From Epiperipatus broadwayi (lineage: Eukaryota; Onychophora; Udeonychophora; Euonychophora; Peripatidae): a stretch of 64,000 nt of DNA. A program made the position numbers and the translations under genes. The DNA lies in NCBI GenBank assembly GCA_028023455.1, contig JAQFVV010012673.1, forward strand, positions 790,567 through 854,566. Direction: 5' to 3'. The notes beneath the pieces are model-generated. The model was not told the DNA's origin, ran no database searches, and saw only the letters and a program-made list of their open reading frames with translations. Every line of letters starts with the position of its first letter. Positions within the stretch are counted from its first letter, which is position 1. Below are positions 12,115 to 23,374 of this stretch, one piece after another.

Positions 12115-12352
12115 TTTTAAAACATGCAAAACTCACTATACGTATTGCCACACACAATAAGCTATGGTATGAAATCCCCATCTAGTGCCTACTCTTCCAA
12201 TATCCTCAGACTAATTTCTGGCTTGTGGCCTTCGTCAGTGAGGAGCCTTGGATCTGAAAGCACTGCAATACGTATAGTGGCAAAACGTATAGTGAGTTTT
12301 GCCTGTTTTAACAACAGTTATAAGCAAGCATAAGAAATGGTGATCATGTGAT
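12115..12352. repeat. FB-A fold-back element
   Basis: Ends of the element carry AAAACTCACTATACGTATTG and its inverted counterpart near 12270-12300. The right flank (GTTATAAGCAAGCATAAG, then GTGATCATGTGATG) is shared with the copy at 56.3 kb. The minus strand at 12211-12240 reads CTGACGA, A, GGC, loop, GCC, A, GAAAT. Confidence 0.8.
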
Positions 12353-12365
12353 GTTTATTGGCTTA

Positions 12366-12840
12366 CATCTCTTTTACATGTCATCTTTTTCTATATATTT
12401 TACAATCACTTAGGATTAAGTTTACAAAACCAACTACCAATTATTTTCATTTCTTCTGGAAATATGTCTGTCCCATCTTTTTGTCATTCATGATCAACGT
12501 TATCTGTTTGTTTTCCCACACAAGTATTTGACTTTCAATATTTTTTTATTATTGTCAAAATAAATCTGGCCATATTTTGTTGAGAAATCGGAAGTTAGTG
12601 AACTGCTCTTCTGTTAAATGTCCAAGTCTCAGATCCATAGTGAGAACTGGTAAAATATATCTAATAATATATTTTTCAAAAACGTAAGCATATTTATTTT
12701 TAAGATTGTTATCTATATAAAAGGTACATCATTCAAGCATGTTTATCCATTATGCTTGTAATTGTAATAATAATATCATCCAGATAGTTTTAGCCATTCA
12801 TTTATTCTAATTCATAATTATAAAACTATTTTTGTCTGAG
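12366..12840 (-). pseudogene. Old, strongly diverged RTE LINE fragment
   Basis: The order of recognisable pieces matches the RTE 3' region, for example GTCCAAGTCTCAGATCCATA, then GAACTGGTAAAA. Many substitutions and indels break every frame, so this is one of the oldest copies. Confidence 0.7.
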
Positions 12841-13722
12841 CAGGGGTGTAGAACATTTTTTCTACCAAGGACTATTTACATATTTGTTTATAATCCATTC
12901 GTGGACCACACAAAAATGTCGATTTAGAAATTAGCCTACTATATTTGATCAAAAATATAATACATTTACCTTTAATCATTAAGGGTGGACAACATTTTCA
13001 ATTGTCAGGTTAATTTCAATTTCTCCCATTTAAATAAGGGCTATATATATATTTTGTGAATTAAACATAAAATAGCATGGATATTAATGATTGTTCCATA
13101 TTTAATGACAATTTTTTCCCAATTCGCTTTGAACCCATCTTCGTGATAAATGTTCTCAAATTTCTTTTTATGTTCTGGACAGGTTAATTTTGTTAGGATG
13201 AAGTCTTCTATACACTTTTTCAGAAAATCGTTTCGAATTTTCTGCCTTTTTTAAAATAAAAATAATATTTACTCTCACAGAATACGGTGGACCATTTCTT
13301 TTGAAATGTGCGATTTTTAATAAAAAAAATTAAATTCAAAAAAATAATAAACTAAAATTGTGAGTTTTATTTTATATATGTTGGTTTGGAAAATCACTTT
13401 AAAAACAAACAAAATGTTCTGCGTATCATAGATTAAATGTACTAAGATAGACCTCACAATATAAATAATTTGTTGGAATATTGCACATCTAATAAAATGG
13501 ACAAGAACTATTATAAAGAGAGAAAAAGTTGTAGTTAAGAAAATAAATATTTTATTTTACTTAACTTTTAATTCAACATCAGCACTTATATTTGCATGAC
13601 AATATATGCAGGTTTAAATAAGTTTTATATCGGTTATTTTTTATATGCTTGTGAAAATGTCTAGAGGCCATATTGAGAGTTTTTCAGGTATGGGCTTGGA
13701 CTACAGGCCAGAGGTTTCCCAT
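12841..13722. mobile_element. Possible non-autonomous hAT-like DNA transposon
   Basis: The left end begins CAGGGGTGTAGAACATTTTT, then ACCAAGGACTATTTAC. The right end reads GGACTACAGGCCAGAGG, then TTTCCCATTCCT. The layout resembles hAT elements whose terminal inverted repeat starts CAGGGGTG and pairs with a GGCCAGAGGTT-type end. The inverted repeat is imperfect and I cannot demonstrate an 8 bp target duplication. There is no transposase frame. Confidence 0.4.
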
Positions 13723-13838
13723 TCCTATTTTAGCCTTTCTTTAATATTTAGCGTTTGATCTATTTTTTTTTATTTCACAACTCTTGCATAACTTCCTAAA
13801 ATTCTGATATCATTTGCAATATATATAACCATTATAAA

Positions 13839-14045
13839 CCAGTCAACACTTAGACAATCCCAATATAGATAACAATCAACAATCTCAAACTGTTGTCAAG
13901 ACAACATTCTTTACTGTTAAAGGAGGTTGCCTTGATAACAGTTTGAGATTTTTTGTTATCCCTATTAGGATTGTCTAAATGTTGACCAGTTTCTAATCGG
14001 TACTTATAAAACCATTTAGCCTTGAACATTACTACACTTATGCTA
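13839..14045. repeat. FB-B fold-back element, copy 1
   Basis: Arms of about 65 bp (ACTTAGACAATCCCAATAT inverted near 13965-13980) surround a short centre at about 13905-13925. The right flank ACCATTTAGCCTTGAACATT is shared with the second copy at 58.5 kb, so the element extends past the palindrome. Confidence 0.85.
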
Positions 14046-14350
14046 GAGAATTTGATAAACATAGAATAATACTGTTCATCACCAAAATTGTTTGATTTAC
14101 TGAGAAAAAATAATCAACTGAAAGTAGTATAAGTAATATTTAAGTGCTGAAGTAATTGGGACTCTTATCAAGAGTAATAATGATCAAAGCTTTGAGCCAT
14201 CCAAATGATAGGTCTTAAATCAGTGCTGATCTTCATAAATACTATGGAACACTATGTTTAGAGAGTGCAGTGACTGTGAGAAACTAATGATCATCCTAAA
14301 ATATATAAATAAAATAAAGAATGTGAACTTATAAAGATGGAATTTACCTT

Positions 14351-14485
14351 TGGGTCATTCATAATTCTATATAAAACAGTCTGGATGTCCACACACAAAT
14401 ACCCACTTATGTAACAAATATCATTACATCCAAGTTTAAATTTGGGATCACAAGGACTCAACATATTTTCATTGGGATATCCTAC
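14351..14485 (-). other. Candidate host exon (uncertain)
   Basis: On the minus strand a TTTGTAG acceptor precedes an open stretch containing GYPNENMLSPCD, then GCNDICYISGYLC and IMNDPK. It is followed by an AAG|GTAAAT donor. Its cysteine and acidic content differs from the surrounding low-complexity frames, and I find no second copy in the window. I do not recognise the protein. It could equally be a chance open stretch. Confidence 0.28.
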
Positions 14486-14689
14486 AAATTTTTTAAAACA
14501 AAACTCTATGGTGAAATCAATCACTCAGAGTGATACTTCGCAGAATAAAGTCAACAGAAAAATTATTTTAGAAATTATTTTTAGAAATTAATAAATAAAT
14601 GAGTAAAAAAAATCACAAAAACGTTATGTGAAAGATAATTCATATTTATTAACCCAATTATGCTATACAAATAATTATACTAACCAATC

Positions 14690-15010
14690 AATAATAGTAT
14701 TCTATCCTATGGTCAGGTCCAGAGAGAATCACATCACAAATTTATCCATTTTGCCACTCCATTCTCTTGGGTGGTCATCTCTTCAACTTCACATACCTCT
14801 TCCCATTTTTTATATCATCCAACAATGTCAATCTTTTTCATCATTTCTTCTTGTTTCCACTCACTATTCTCACAAAAATATCTTTCAATAAACTATACTC
14901 CTTAATATATAGCCAGTCCACTTCCCTCAATTAATTTTCTTATTTACTCTTTTCACAACATTTTCATTTGTTATCTTATTCATTCAAATATTTTTTCCCA
15001 TTCTTCACCA
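14690..15010 (-). pseudogene. LINE-B remnant, copy 1
   Basis: Minus-strand translation across frames gives NKITNENVVKRVNKK, GKWTGYILR, and later a segment aligning with the copy at 18.1 kb. This is the usual C-terminal order of a LINE reverse transcriptase (rxxKIxWTDxxxNExVLxRV, then an IxGHIxR-type motif). Stops and frameshifts are frequent. It is distinct from the main RTE family. Confidence 0.6.
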
Positions 15011-15160
15011 AGTCCATATCTCAAAGGTTTGCAATATGTTTCTAATTTTATTACTCATTTTCCACATTTAATTACACATAAGGTATAAATAATATATTTA
15101 TTTCATAATTAATTAACATTTTATTTAAATGAATTATTCCCTCACAATAATCAAAACCTT

Positions 15161-15262
15161 GTCAAGCATTGGTGGTCGAGAGGTCAGCAACAGCTGCTTT
15201 ACAAGCAGTTGTCCTGGGTTAGCAGGTTCGCTCCCCAGCTGATGCTATGACACATGAGAAAA
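15161..15262 (+). mobile_element. tRNA-derived SINE, copy 2
   Basis: A box A-like GGTCGAGAGGT and box B-like GGTTCGCTCCCC, with the same GATGCTATGACACATGAG tail as copy 1. A perfect 15 bp duplication, AATAATCAAAACCTT, lies at 15146-15160 and 15263-15277. Confidence 0.92.
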
Positions 15263-15339
15263 AATAATCAAAACCTTATAAAAAGTATTTCAAACATCAC
15301 ACACCATTCATTATGCTTCCCCCAAGCTGTTTACTTGTA

Positions 15340-15520
15340 GGCTAAAGTCTCCATAGAGTAGAACTACTCAGTTCAGCATTAAGATAGGGATTTTATGCAC
15401 AAACCTTCCTGAATTTTACTGATTATGAAGGCTTGCACTTGGTGGCACTACTGTATGGAGAGTTTGGTACTCTTATTAACAGCATGTGTAAGCATAGGGA
15501 ATAGTGATCATGAGGTTTTT
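15340..15520. repeat. FB-A element, diverged copy
   Basis: Two short inverted halves: GTCTCCATAGAGTAGAAC at the left, and GTGGCACTACTGTATGGAG near 15450 at the right. The flank ends with AGTGATCATGAGG, as in other FB-A copies. The centre, with the hairpin motif, is deleted. Confidence 0.7.
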
Positions 15521-15689
15521 ATGGTTTTTCTTTTACTCTTCTTTTCAATTCACTTTTTTCATAAGCGATCAACTTGTACATTATCAAATAATAATTTATG
15601 ACCTGTATTTAGTTCATGAATATACAAAGCTGGTTTAAAAAAATAAATAAATAAATGTAATTCCCATCTACTACTCTCATTGGTCAGGC

Positions 15690-16079
15690 CAGCAACATCT
15701 GTAAAAGAAAGCAGAATACAATGAAGTATGGAGAGATGTATATTAGAAGTAACAAGACAGATCAAAAATGAATTATATGGATAAAAATATGAACAAGAAT
15801 TACTGTCATTATTAAAAGAATTAAAAGACTAAAGTGGAGATAGGATGAACATATTGCTAAAAGAGATGATAAGAGAAAAATAGTTGAAATTGTAAACTGA
15901 TTCAAAAAATTGTAAAAGAGCTGGAAAGAGACCACATGTGAGCTGGATGGAAGAAATAAGAAAGTTTTGCTGGGTTGATGTGGAGAAGAATGGCTAGACA
16001 ATGGAGAACTTGGATCACTCTTAGAGAGACCTTTATCCTGCAGTGGATCAATAATTGTTGAAAATGATGATGATGATGA
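15690..16079 (+). pseudogene. RTE LINE 3' fragment, diverged
   Basis: In plus orientation it contains GTATGGAGAGATGTATATTAG, the C-terminal domain region and CCTTTATCCTGCAGTGGATC, then a (GAT)n tail at 16060-16079. The reading frame is broken repeatedly. Confidence 0.85.
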
Positions 16080-16763
16080 TAACTAACCTGTGCATTCTTA
16101 TTAGCATTTGAATGTGTTTGAAAAGTTTAAAGCTTTGAATTTTTCAAAAAACCCTTAACATTAATATTACATGATGAAAATAGTCTAACATATATTTACT
16201 ACTAAAATACCATTATGACAAACTTTCAAACAACCATACTTTTTTTTTTCATCATCCATAGTTATTTCCATTATATCTTTATTTCTTTATCTATAATCAC
16301 GTGTTCATTTAACATCTGTTTCCCTTATAATTCTTTTATAATAATAGGATAATACATGTAGAAAGTAACACTAATTTACACTTTACTTCAAACACTTTAT
16401 AACAAAAAATATGCATTTACATACAACTGCAGTTTTGATTGTCGTACAGACTTCCTCAATGCTAATACCATTTAAGTTTTTTTTATCTCTTAGGAAGACT
16501 ATGGATAGTTGAAATGCTAGATTGTGTGTGTATATACATATTTTTTTTTGCTGTAAAGTATTTAAAGTATAATGGAAAATATTATTTATATAAAATATTA
16601 ACACCAATTATTTTTTCTCTTTTCTGGGTAATTGTAATATTCACATATATATTCTGGACATTTGTAAAGAAAAGGTAGTCTATATATTTTAAAAATTTAG
16701 CTTTTACTCATTCTTAGCATGCTTTCAATTTATAACATATAATCGTAGGATATTCACTTCTTT
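16080..16763. other. AT-rich region without recognisable genes
   Basis: No ORF of coding character or identifiable repeat seen. Confidence 0.45.
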
Positions 16764-16966
16764 ATCACATGATCACCATCCTCTTTACTTATCCAATCTG
16801 TTAACACAGAGGCAAAATTCTCCATACACTAGTGCCACTTAGTGCAAGTCAGAGTAGGCACTATATTGGGATTTTATGTGTAAACCTTCCTGTATCCATT
16901 GATTATTCTGGTTTACACTGAGTTGTGTTATGGTAGGGAGAATTTTGTCACTGTGTTCAACTTCTT
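16764..16966. repeat. FB-A fold-back element
   Basis: Starts with CACATGATCACCAT and has inverted halves, AATTCTCCATACACTAGTGC near 16818 and its counterpart ending GTAGGGAGAATTTT near 16945. The central hairpin motif present in other copies is missing. Confidence 0.78.
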
Positions 16967-16967
16967 T

Positions 16968-17432
16968 AGTGTACAGAGTCTATATGAATACTTAATAAAT
17001 ATTTTAATATTTAAAATTACTTAAATTTGTTTGTTCAATATGCAAAAATATGTAAATCTCATCAAAGAGCCCATTTCTTTGAGAGAGGAATGCTCGAGTA
17101 TTTTTTTTGTTTATAGCAAATCGATTTTTCACTTTATATCTTTCCTCTCAGTGCATAGACTATGAATAAAGTTTGGACCATAAAATTGATTTGTCTAGAG
17201 CTGGAATTACATGCACTGAGAGGGAAGATAGAAAGAACAAGTTAAAGAAGCTTGAGGAAAAGCTAAAGATCGATTTGCTTTAAACAAAAAAGACAAGCAT
17301 TCCCCTCTCAAAGAAATAAGCTCTTTGAAGGATTTAAATATCTTTGAATATTAAAGTAATAAATTTAGATGATTTTAAATATTAAAATACTTATCAAGTA
17401 TACATATAGACTCTGAATGCTAAAGAAGTTAA
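16968..17432. repeat. Large fold-back of about 465 bp
   Basis: The left end CAACTTCTTTAGTGTACAGAG is inverted as CTCTGAATGCTAAAGAAGTT at the right. Matching inner blocks include TTCTTTGAGAG with CTCTCAAAGAAA, AGCAAATCGAT with ATCGATTTGCT, and CTCTCAGTGCAT with ATGCACTGAGAG. It abuts an FB-A copy directly on the left. Confidence 0.82.
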
Positions 17433-18129
17433 AGTGTTATATATCAAAAGCATGCTACACATGAAAAAAGGCTAAATTTAAAATATAGAGCCTATCTTTT
17501 ATATATAAATATCTACAACATTTATGTGATTATTAAAAAATAGTAAGCAAAATAAAATAAGTGATAGATTTTGTGACAATTGTAAAAATTTAGATATGAT
17601 GACTAAAATTAGAAGTTATTTCATTTACATTTATTTTCTAAAATTTATGAAATAGATCATACTATCAGAAATTTAACTATCGTTCCTAATCTAAATGGTA
17701 CATATTTTGCAACATTTTCATTGTATACTTTTTTATATAAAAATGTATTCCTTTGTGTATTAAATAAGCAAATAATCAAAAGATTTCATTATTCCAGAAT
17801 TTATAAGAAATTTGAGACTTGGATGTCACCGAACTGGCCACAATTCATGGAACTTGAATTTCAGATTATATTTTGCCTCTCCTCCAAGCCATATAGAGCT
17901 GCTACATATTGATCATTGAAAGTACACTTCTTTGTTATGCTGCCAGTATTTTAGTGTTGTCATATCAATTTTAAATGAATTACCAAATAAAGCGAAACAA
18001 CAATTATTTTCATTTTATCCCCTATACATACCATCTATTAATATATATAGTGGATCAGTAATTTAGCATACACTATAGTTTACTAGATCAACAGTTATAT
18101 ACTGCAATCATTCAAAGTAATAGTATGCA

Positions 18130-18650
18130 TTAAATAAGAGAAAGAAAATATTTTGTTGACCTTTGAAGAAAGAATTAAGGAAAGATTAATTAAATGTTAT
18201 GTGTGTAATGTACTATTGTATGGTTGAGAAATCTGGACATAATAATAAAATTAAGATCACATTAAAAGCCTTTGAGATATGTTCATGGCGAAGAATGACA
18301 AAAATCAGTAGGACAAATAAAATAACATATGAAGTTTTGAAAAGTATAAATAAAAAAAGAAGATTAATTGAGAAAATTAGAGTAGAGAAAGGAACTGGTT
18401 TGAGCATATATTAATAAGAAAATATAGTTCAATGAAATATGTTTTGGAAGGAATTAAGCAAGAAGAAAGTACAGAAATGATTGTCATTGTTGGATAATAT
18501 AAAGATGGGAATAGTTATGTGAAATGGAAGAGTTGGGCATGAAGGTAATGGAGTGAAAAAATGGATAAATTGTGATGTAAGGACTCTCTGCACATGTCCA
18601 TGGGACAGAATACTAACGTTTGATTGAGGAATTGAACATCATTAGATCAG
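18130..18650 (+). pseudogene. LINE-B remnant, copy 2
   Basis: Plus-strand translation gives CYVCNVLLYG, AFEICSWRRMTKISRTNKIT, NKKRRLIEKIRVEKG and, after frameshifts, MIVIVG then YKDGNSYV. This is the C-terminal part of a LINE reverse transcriptase and parallels 14690-15010. Both end with a shared GATAAATT(T)GTGATGT stretch, so they belong to one family. Confidence 0.68.
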
Positions 18651-18909
18651 ATCGTTGACATTTATGAGATATTAGACAGAAATAGTTAAGGTGAGACAAA
18701 AATTTATTTTCTCAAACAACTTTTAAAAATTATCAACATTTCATTGTGAATTATTTACATATGATAATTATGAGTACTTAAAAATCAGGATACACAATAG
18801 ACCAAAAATAATTTTTGGGGACATCAAATCCAGAAATATCAGATATCTGTTTCTTATAAATCTATGATCATCTTTGATGATTTTTTAAATAGACTTTTTT
18901 TTTTACATA

Positions 18910-18996
18910 TATCAAATGCGTTGACCGGGAAGCGAACCTGGGCAAGTTGCTTGGAACGCAGCTGTGCTAATCACTAGACCACGAAAGCTTAGAAAA
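18910..18996 (-). mobile_element. tRNA-derived SINE, copy 3 (diverged)
   Basis: On the minus strand it has a box A-like TGGTCTAGTGATTAG and box B-like GGTTCGCTTCCC. The acceptor-stem halves do not pair, so it is not a working tRNA gene. The tail differs from the other copies and I could not confirm a duplication. Confidence 0.7.
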
Positions 18997-19464
18997 TTAC
19001 ATTTTTTTAAAAACCCGAGATATAAGAGTAATTGTTTTAAATAAGTAATTGAACGGTGATCACTTAAAAGGCCATATAAATGTTTGAAAACCGTAAGTGT
19101 AAGTTGAATTTCAAACAAGTTATGTTGACCTTTTGACTGCATCCACTCACATTGCGCCAAACCATAGCAAATTGTTAACAACTATATTCGAATTCTACCA
19201 ATCTATTTTCATGCAGATAATTTAAGATGTATATATTCTATTTATTTGCTCAATATAGATTTGCATAATTAAAAAAATAATTGTAATTACATCTTTATAT
19301 AAAGAAAAGTAAACTTTTATTTACAAGAAGTGTACGTAAATAAATTAATGAAATAAAAGCATATATATATTTTTCTGTCTGTTAACCATGCAATTCCAAA
19401 ACACTTATAATCTGATAGAACAAAATCCACTGAGATTTAGAGAGGTGACTGGTTAATCTTTTTA

Positions 19465-19772
19465 CTATTTTTTGAAACATTCGACTATCTTTTCTTTTAT
19501 TGTTAAATACAATTCCTCAGCGGCAAATGTTTTTTTTTCTACCCACTCTTTTCTTTCCGAATCTGATTGATGTCTGAAAACAAGAAGTACTATGTTCTTT
19601 TGATTCTCTCTAACACAATGTGTATTAAATCCAAAAGACTTTGGGATAAATGAAAGTCTGACATGTGTCAGAAGGAATAAAATAATGGCAATCATATTAA
19701 TGTGTAGAGCGGATTCAACATTGTAATCCAATTGTTTCATAGACGTCATCGGTGATTGAATAGCATAAGTTT
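19465..19772 (-). other. Candidate host terminal exon (uncertain)
   Basis: On the minus strand a CTTTAG acceptor at 19773-19778 is followed by an open frame (TYAIQSPMTSMKQLDYN onward). It includes a hydrophobic stretch, NMIAIILFLLTHVRL, and a charged tail, and ends at a TAG. Codon use looks more protein-like than neighbouring frames, and no second copy is present in the window. I do not recognise the family. It might be a remnant of an unidentified element. Confidence 0.3.
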
Positions 19773-20754
19773 CTAAAGTTTAAAATAATGGTATATATAT
19801 ATATATACATGAAAGTGTATAAATGTCTATTTTCACTAACTGAATGATGAAAATGTAGTTTTATGTTTATTCTAACACAATGTTTATATTATTAGCTCAT
19901 GAACTTTTTTTTTTTAATCTACATAATTTTTACAGAGAAAAAATTTTACAGACATGATTGTTTATAATCACGCACACACGCAACGTAGTTATAATACAGT
20001 ATTTTCCAGGAAATAAATAATCAGATATTACTAACAGAAGTTAAAACTATGATTTAAAAACTGTTCAAATTATCATTCATCATTCAAAAGTGGGAAAATT
20101 CGGAAAGTATGCTTTTCCCTTCACATTTCTAGGAGGACCTACGGGAGAAAGAAATTGGTACCACAATAGGCTATGTAAAAGCACTTTATATATTTATATA
20201 GTCTTCTAACATATGCATCAGTACATGAAATAACTATGGAAATAGTCTAATCTCCGTTAGGGTGTAAATAAATATATACACTCACTTTCTAATCCTTAAC
20301 AATATGATGGATATCTATTTCTTAAGCTTTAAATATTAACCCTTAAGTTGTTTGAATTTTTTTAGAATTATCTAGAGGCAGGTTGGATTAAATTTACAAC
20401 TTCCTATGGGATTAAATTTACTTTTACTCCTTATTATATTTTGAAAATTTTTGAATTATTTATTATAAATTTGTGTTTACATATGAAAATTATTCTCGAA
20501 AATATTTCCAACTTTTCAATTCTAAAAAAAATAAAATAAACTCAACTCCTTAATAAGATTTTTAAAGAACATAAAGATCTCTTCTTATTGAATAGTGCAT
20601 TGCTGTTAAAAATGTTAAATTTTAAAAAAACATCGGAATTGGTTTAATTTAGTTGGTAATGTCCAAATGAATTATGATTCAGACTATTTAAAGTTAACAA
20701 AAGTCTATTTAAAATTTACAATACAATTTATAATTTTTTAAAAAAATATAAAAA

Positions 20755-20948
20755 TTAATCTACTGTGGTTAATATAAAAGAATTCATTTTCAGCCAACCA
20801 CAAGCTTTGAATCTAGAAGTGTGTCTGAATACGTTGTAGAACAGCATTATATAAGATGGGATCAAATGATATTTTGTTGATTCCACAACAATTTGGTCCA
20901 AAGAATAGAGATGCCAATAGTTATTAAAATATTCAGGACACCACAATA
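20755..20948 (-). other. Candidate host exon (uncertain)
   Basis: On the minus strand a TTTCAG-like acceptor (GTTCAG) precedes an open frame with LWCPEYFNNYWHL, YHLIPSYIMLFYNVFRHTS and CGWLKMN, closing at a TAA. It is not repeated in the window. The same strand and spacing as the 19.5 kb candidate suggest one gene, but I cannot identify the product. Confidence 0.28.
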
Positions 20949-21261
20949 CTGAACTGGTTTCAGATTATATGTAACTAAATGAAAACATGGTCATAGAATG
21001 AACATATTGATATATTTTTTTAATTTCAACTCATCACTTGATAATAAACAAAGTATTAAAGATGGTTGCCAAAGGAAAAGTGCATTACATCTAAAAATCC
21101 AGATAAACTACTCTTAGATACAAAGCTAGCAGTAGTGAAATTCATAACCTAAAAACTAATCTAGAGATATGGAATAGGACGACACTTAATAAGGATTTAA
21201 ATGATAACCCATGCTCATATGAGGATGTTTGCTTGAGAAGAAAAATATATGGCTACTTCTT

Positions 21262-21381
21262 TGCTAAGTGTGCAGGGCTGGTATGGAGAAGAGAAACCAA
21301 AGATCGGAGATGGATTGAACTTGGAGAGACCTTCATCCTGCAATGGATTGATAATGTTTGATGATGATGATGATGATGATG
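21262..21381 (+). pseudogene. RTE LINE 3' end, 120 bp
   Basis: Only the last 100 coding bases (GTGTGCAGGGCTGGTATGG onward to CAATGGATTGATAATG) and the (TGA)n tail remain. This is the shortest RTE insertion seen here. Confidence 0.88.
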
Positions 21382-21540
21382 ATATATAAACAGTAAAAGT
21401 ATAAAGCTATATAAGAATGAAGGAATCTTTATTATGAAAAATTTATGATTCTGAAGCAATTAACTCATTTAAAAATTCTTTTTATATTAAGAGTGTATGG
21501 ATAGTAAATGAAGTTGTAAGTAATGTTTAATTTAAATATG

Positions 21541-21665
21541 TTATTTTGTAGTTTTTACACTTGAGAAGTCTGCTTGTAGCAGGGAAATCATTGGTAGTGT
21601 TTTAGAGTTTTTTTTTTTTTTTGGCTAGTCTAGATGAGTTGTGAATTTGAGGTAATTTTGATTTT
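21541..21665 (+). repeat. Short repeat shared with 55.3 kb
   Basis: Shares TTTTTACACTTGAGAAG, then TCTGCTTGTAGCAG, with 55321-55425. The hairpin CTGC/GCAG followed by GGAAATC resembles the recurrent motif discussed in the findings. Confidence 0.65.
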
Positions 21666-21960
21666 ATATATATTGTAACCAAAAAACCCTTACCCCAGAT
21701 TATAACAGTCTAAGTTCATCATACAATACAAAACAATTACCATACAATCTGGTCACAGCCAGGGTACACCATCAAGGCTAATTGCACCATTACTTAAAGC
21801 TACATCAAGTTACCTAAATAAACTGTATTATTTTTTTAATTAACTATAATTCTCCTTAATTGCTGGATTTTTAAACGGTATTCCCAAATCTTAATTTATT
21901 ATTTATAATTCTTCTTTCTATGACTGTTTCTTAGAATCACACTATGACCTTAATTTCCAA

Positions 21961-22080
21961 TTTTATTTTTTGGAGACCGGATGGCCGACCATAGACAAGA
22001 TGGTGTAATCTCTGAAACCATCAATCATGACGTGGAGAATATGGGCCATTAAACCAGATAATAATAATTATAATCTGCTA
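21961..22080 (+). other. Possible LINE 3' terminus
   Basis: A GC-richer patch (GGAGACCGGATGGCC, GACGTGGAGAATATGGGCC, ATTAAACCAGATAATAATAA) ends in an (AAT)n-like tail, as many arthropod-type LINE 3' ends do. No coding part is attached, so this is tentative. Confidence 0.3.
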
Positions 22081-23189
22081 CATAACATCATAAATGACAG
22101 CTCATCATGTATCCAGGTTTAAAGTAAAGAAATGTTATATAGGGTAAATGCTTTGCAATGTAAGTTAGGCAATATTAATTTTAAGTTATTTTTTCATTAA
22201 CCCAAATATTATATCAAATTCATTGCAATGAAATTCTTAGAGATAGATAAGGCATCTGTTATAGTTTTAGAAAGTAAATTCGATTGTTACACTGGCTAGC
22301 AAATTTATTATTAATTTAAGTATTGATGTCGCAAATATCGATAGAGATAACAGATTTTGGATGTACTCCAGAATTGACAAAGCAAAGCAGCAGTGATGTA
22401 GTAGGTAAGTGGAATTTTATTATATCTTATACATAACAAAATACCCAAGAATAAACACTAAAATACTCTCTGGATATTCAGTAAACCTTGTATACATCAT
22501 CATCAGGCACAATATGTGCTCTACTATTTATGGACTATTTACTACATTGGATTTCTGACTCTATATGTGACTAATAACAATGGTACAAATAAGTTAGGTT
22601 ATTTATTTATGACTCAATAATTATCAAAATAGTAATTTGTTAATAAATATTCATAATTTTACATAAACGATAAATAAACATAAAATAATATCACATATAA
22701 CTGTTCTACATGGACAATGTACATTAATTGGGTAAGTAAATCAACAAAATAAAATAAAACAAAATGCTATCACATGTATATATTTCTGTGCATAGATATG
22801 TACACGAGTTTCATATAATACAATTTAAAATTCATTACAAATGTATTGATTTTTATCCTTATGGGGATGAGAGAGATTCAAGTTTAGTCAATGGCACCTC
22901 CAATATGTTAAAACCAGAACCAATGTCTCTATACAAAAATTATAAAAACAATGACAACAATTGGAAATGATAGACCTATGAAATTTGACTATAATAAGAT
23001 CTGAAGTCAAAAGAAATTTAAACTTTAACTCAGCTGAGTTGGGATATAATATAATTTACCTATAATAAATTGTGACCATAATTCACTTAATGCCCTTTTA
23101 TGGCTGATAACAGAATACATGCAGCAAACATTATGAGGAGTAAAACAAGGTAAGTATTATAATGTACGGAGACTTTACTCAAACATATA
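22081..23189. other. AT-rich region without recognisable genes
   Basis: No convincing gene. Near 22465-22512 the minus strand has CTGATGATGATGTATAC, a short hairpin and TGAATATCC, a possible degenerate member of the hairpin motif class. Confidence 0.4.
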
Positions 23190-23374
23190 TTTATAAACTA
23201 TAATTTTAAACAGCATTAAACGGTTGCACATGCGCTTTAGATTTTTAAATATAATAGTGAATGAATACTAACACTTCAACAACCACATGAAGTGTTAGTA
23301 TTCATTCATTTTATATTTAAAAATCTAAAGTGCATGTACAACAAGTTAATGCTGTTTAAAATTATAGTTTATAA
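23190..23374. repeat. Fold-back element
   Basis: Arms of about 88 bp: TTATAAACTATAATTTTAAA at the left, its complement at the right. The centre is near 23280 (CTTCAACAACCACATGAAG). Confidence 0.88.

Noticed and set aside
18910-18996. tRNA gene
   Set aside because: A and B boxes are present, but the acceptor stem halves do not pair and the other copies of this class have SINE tails and target duplications.
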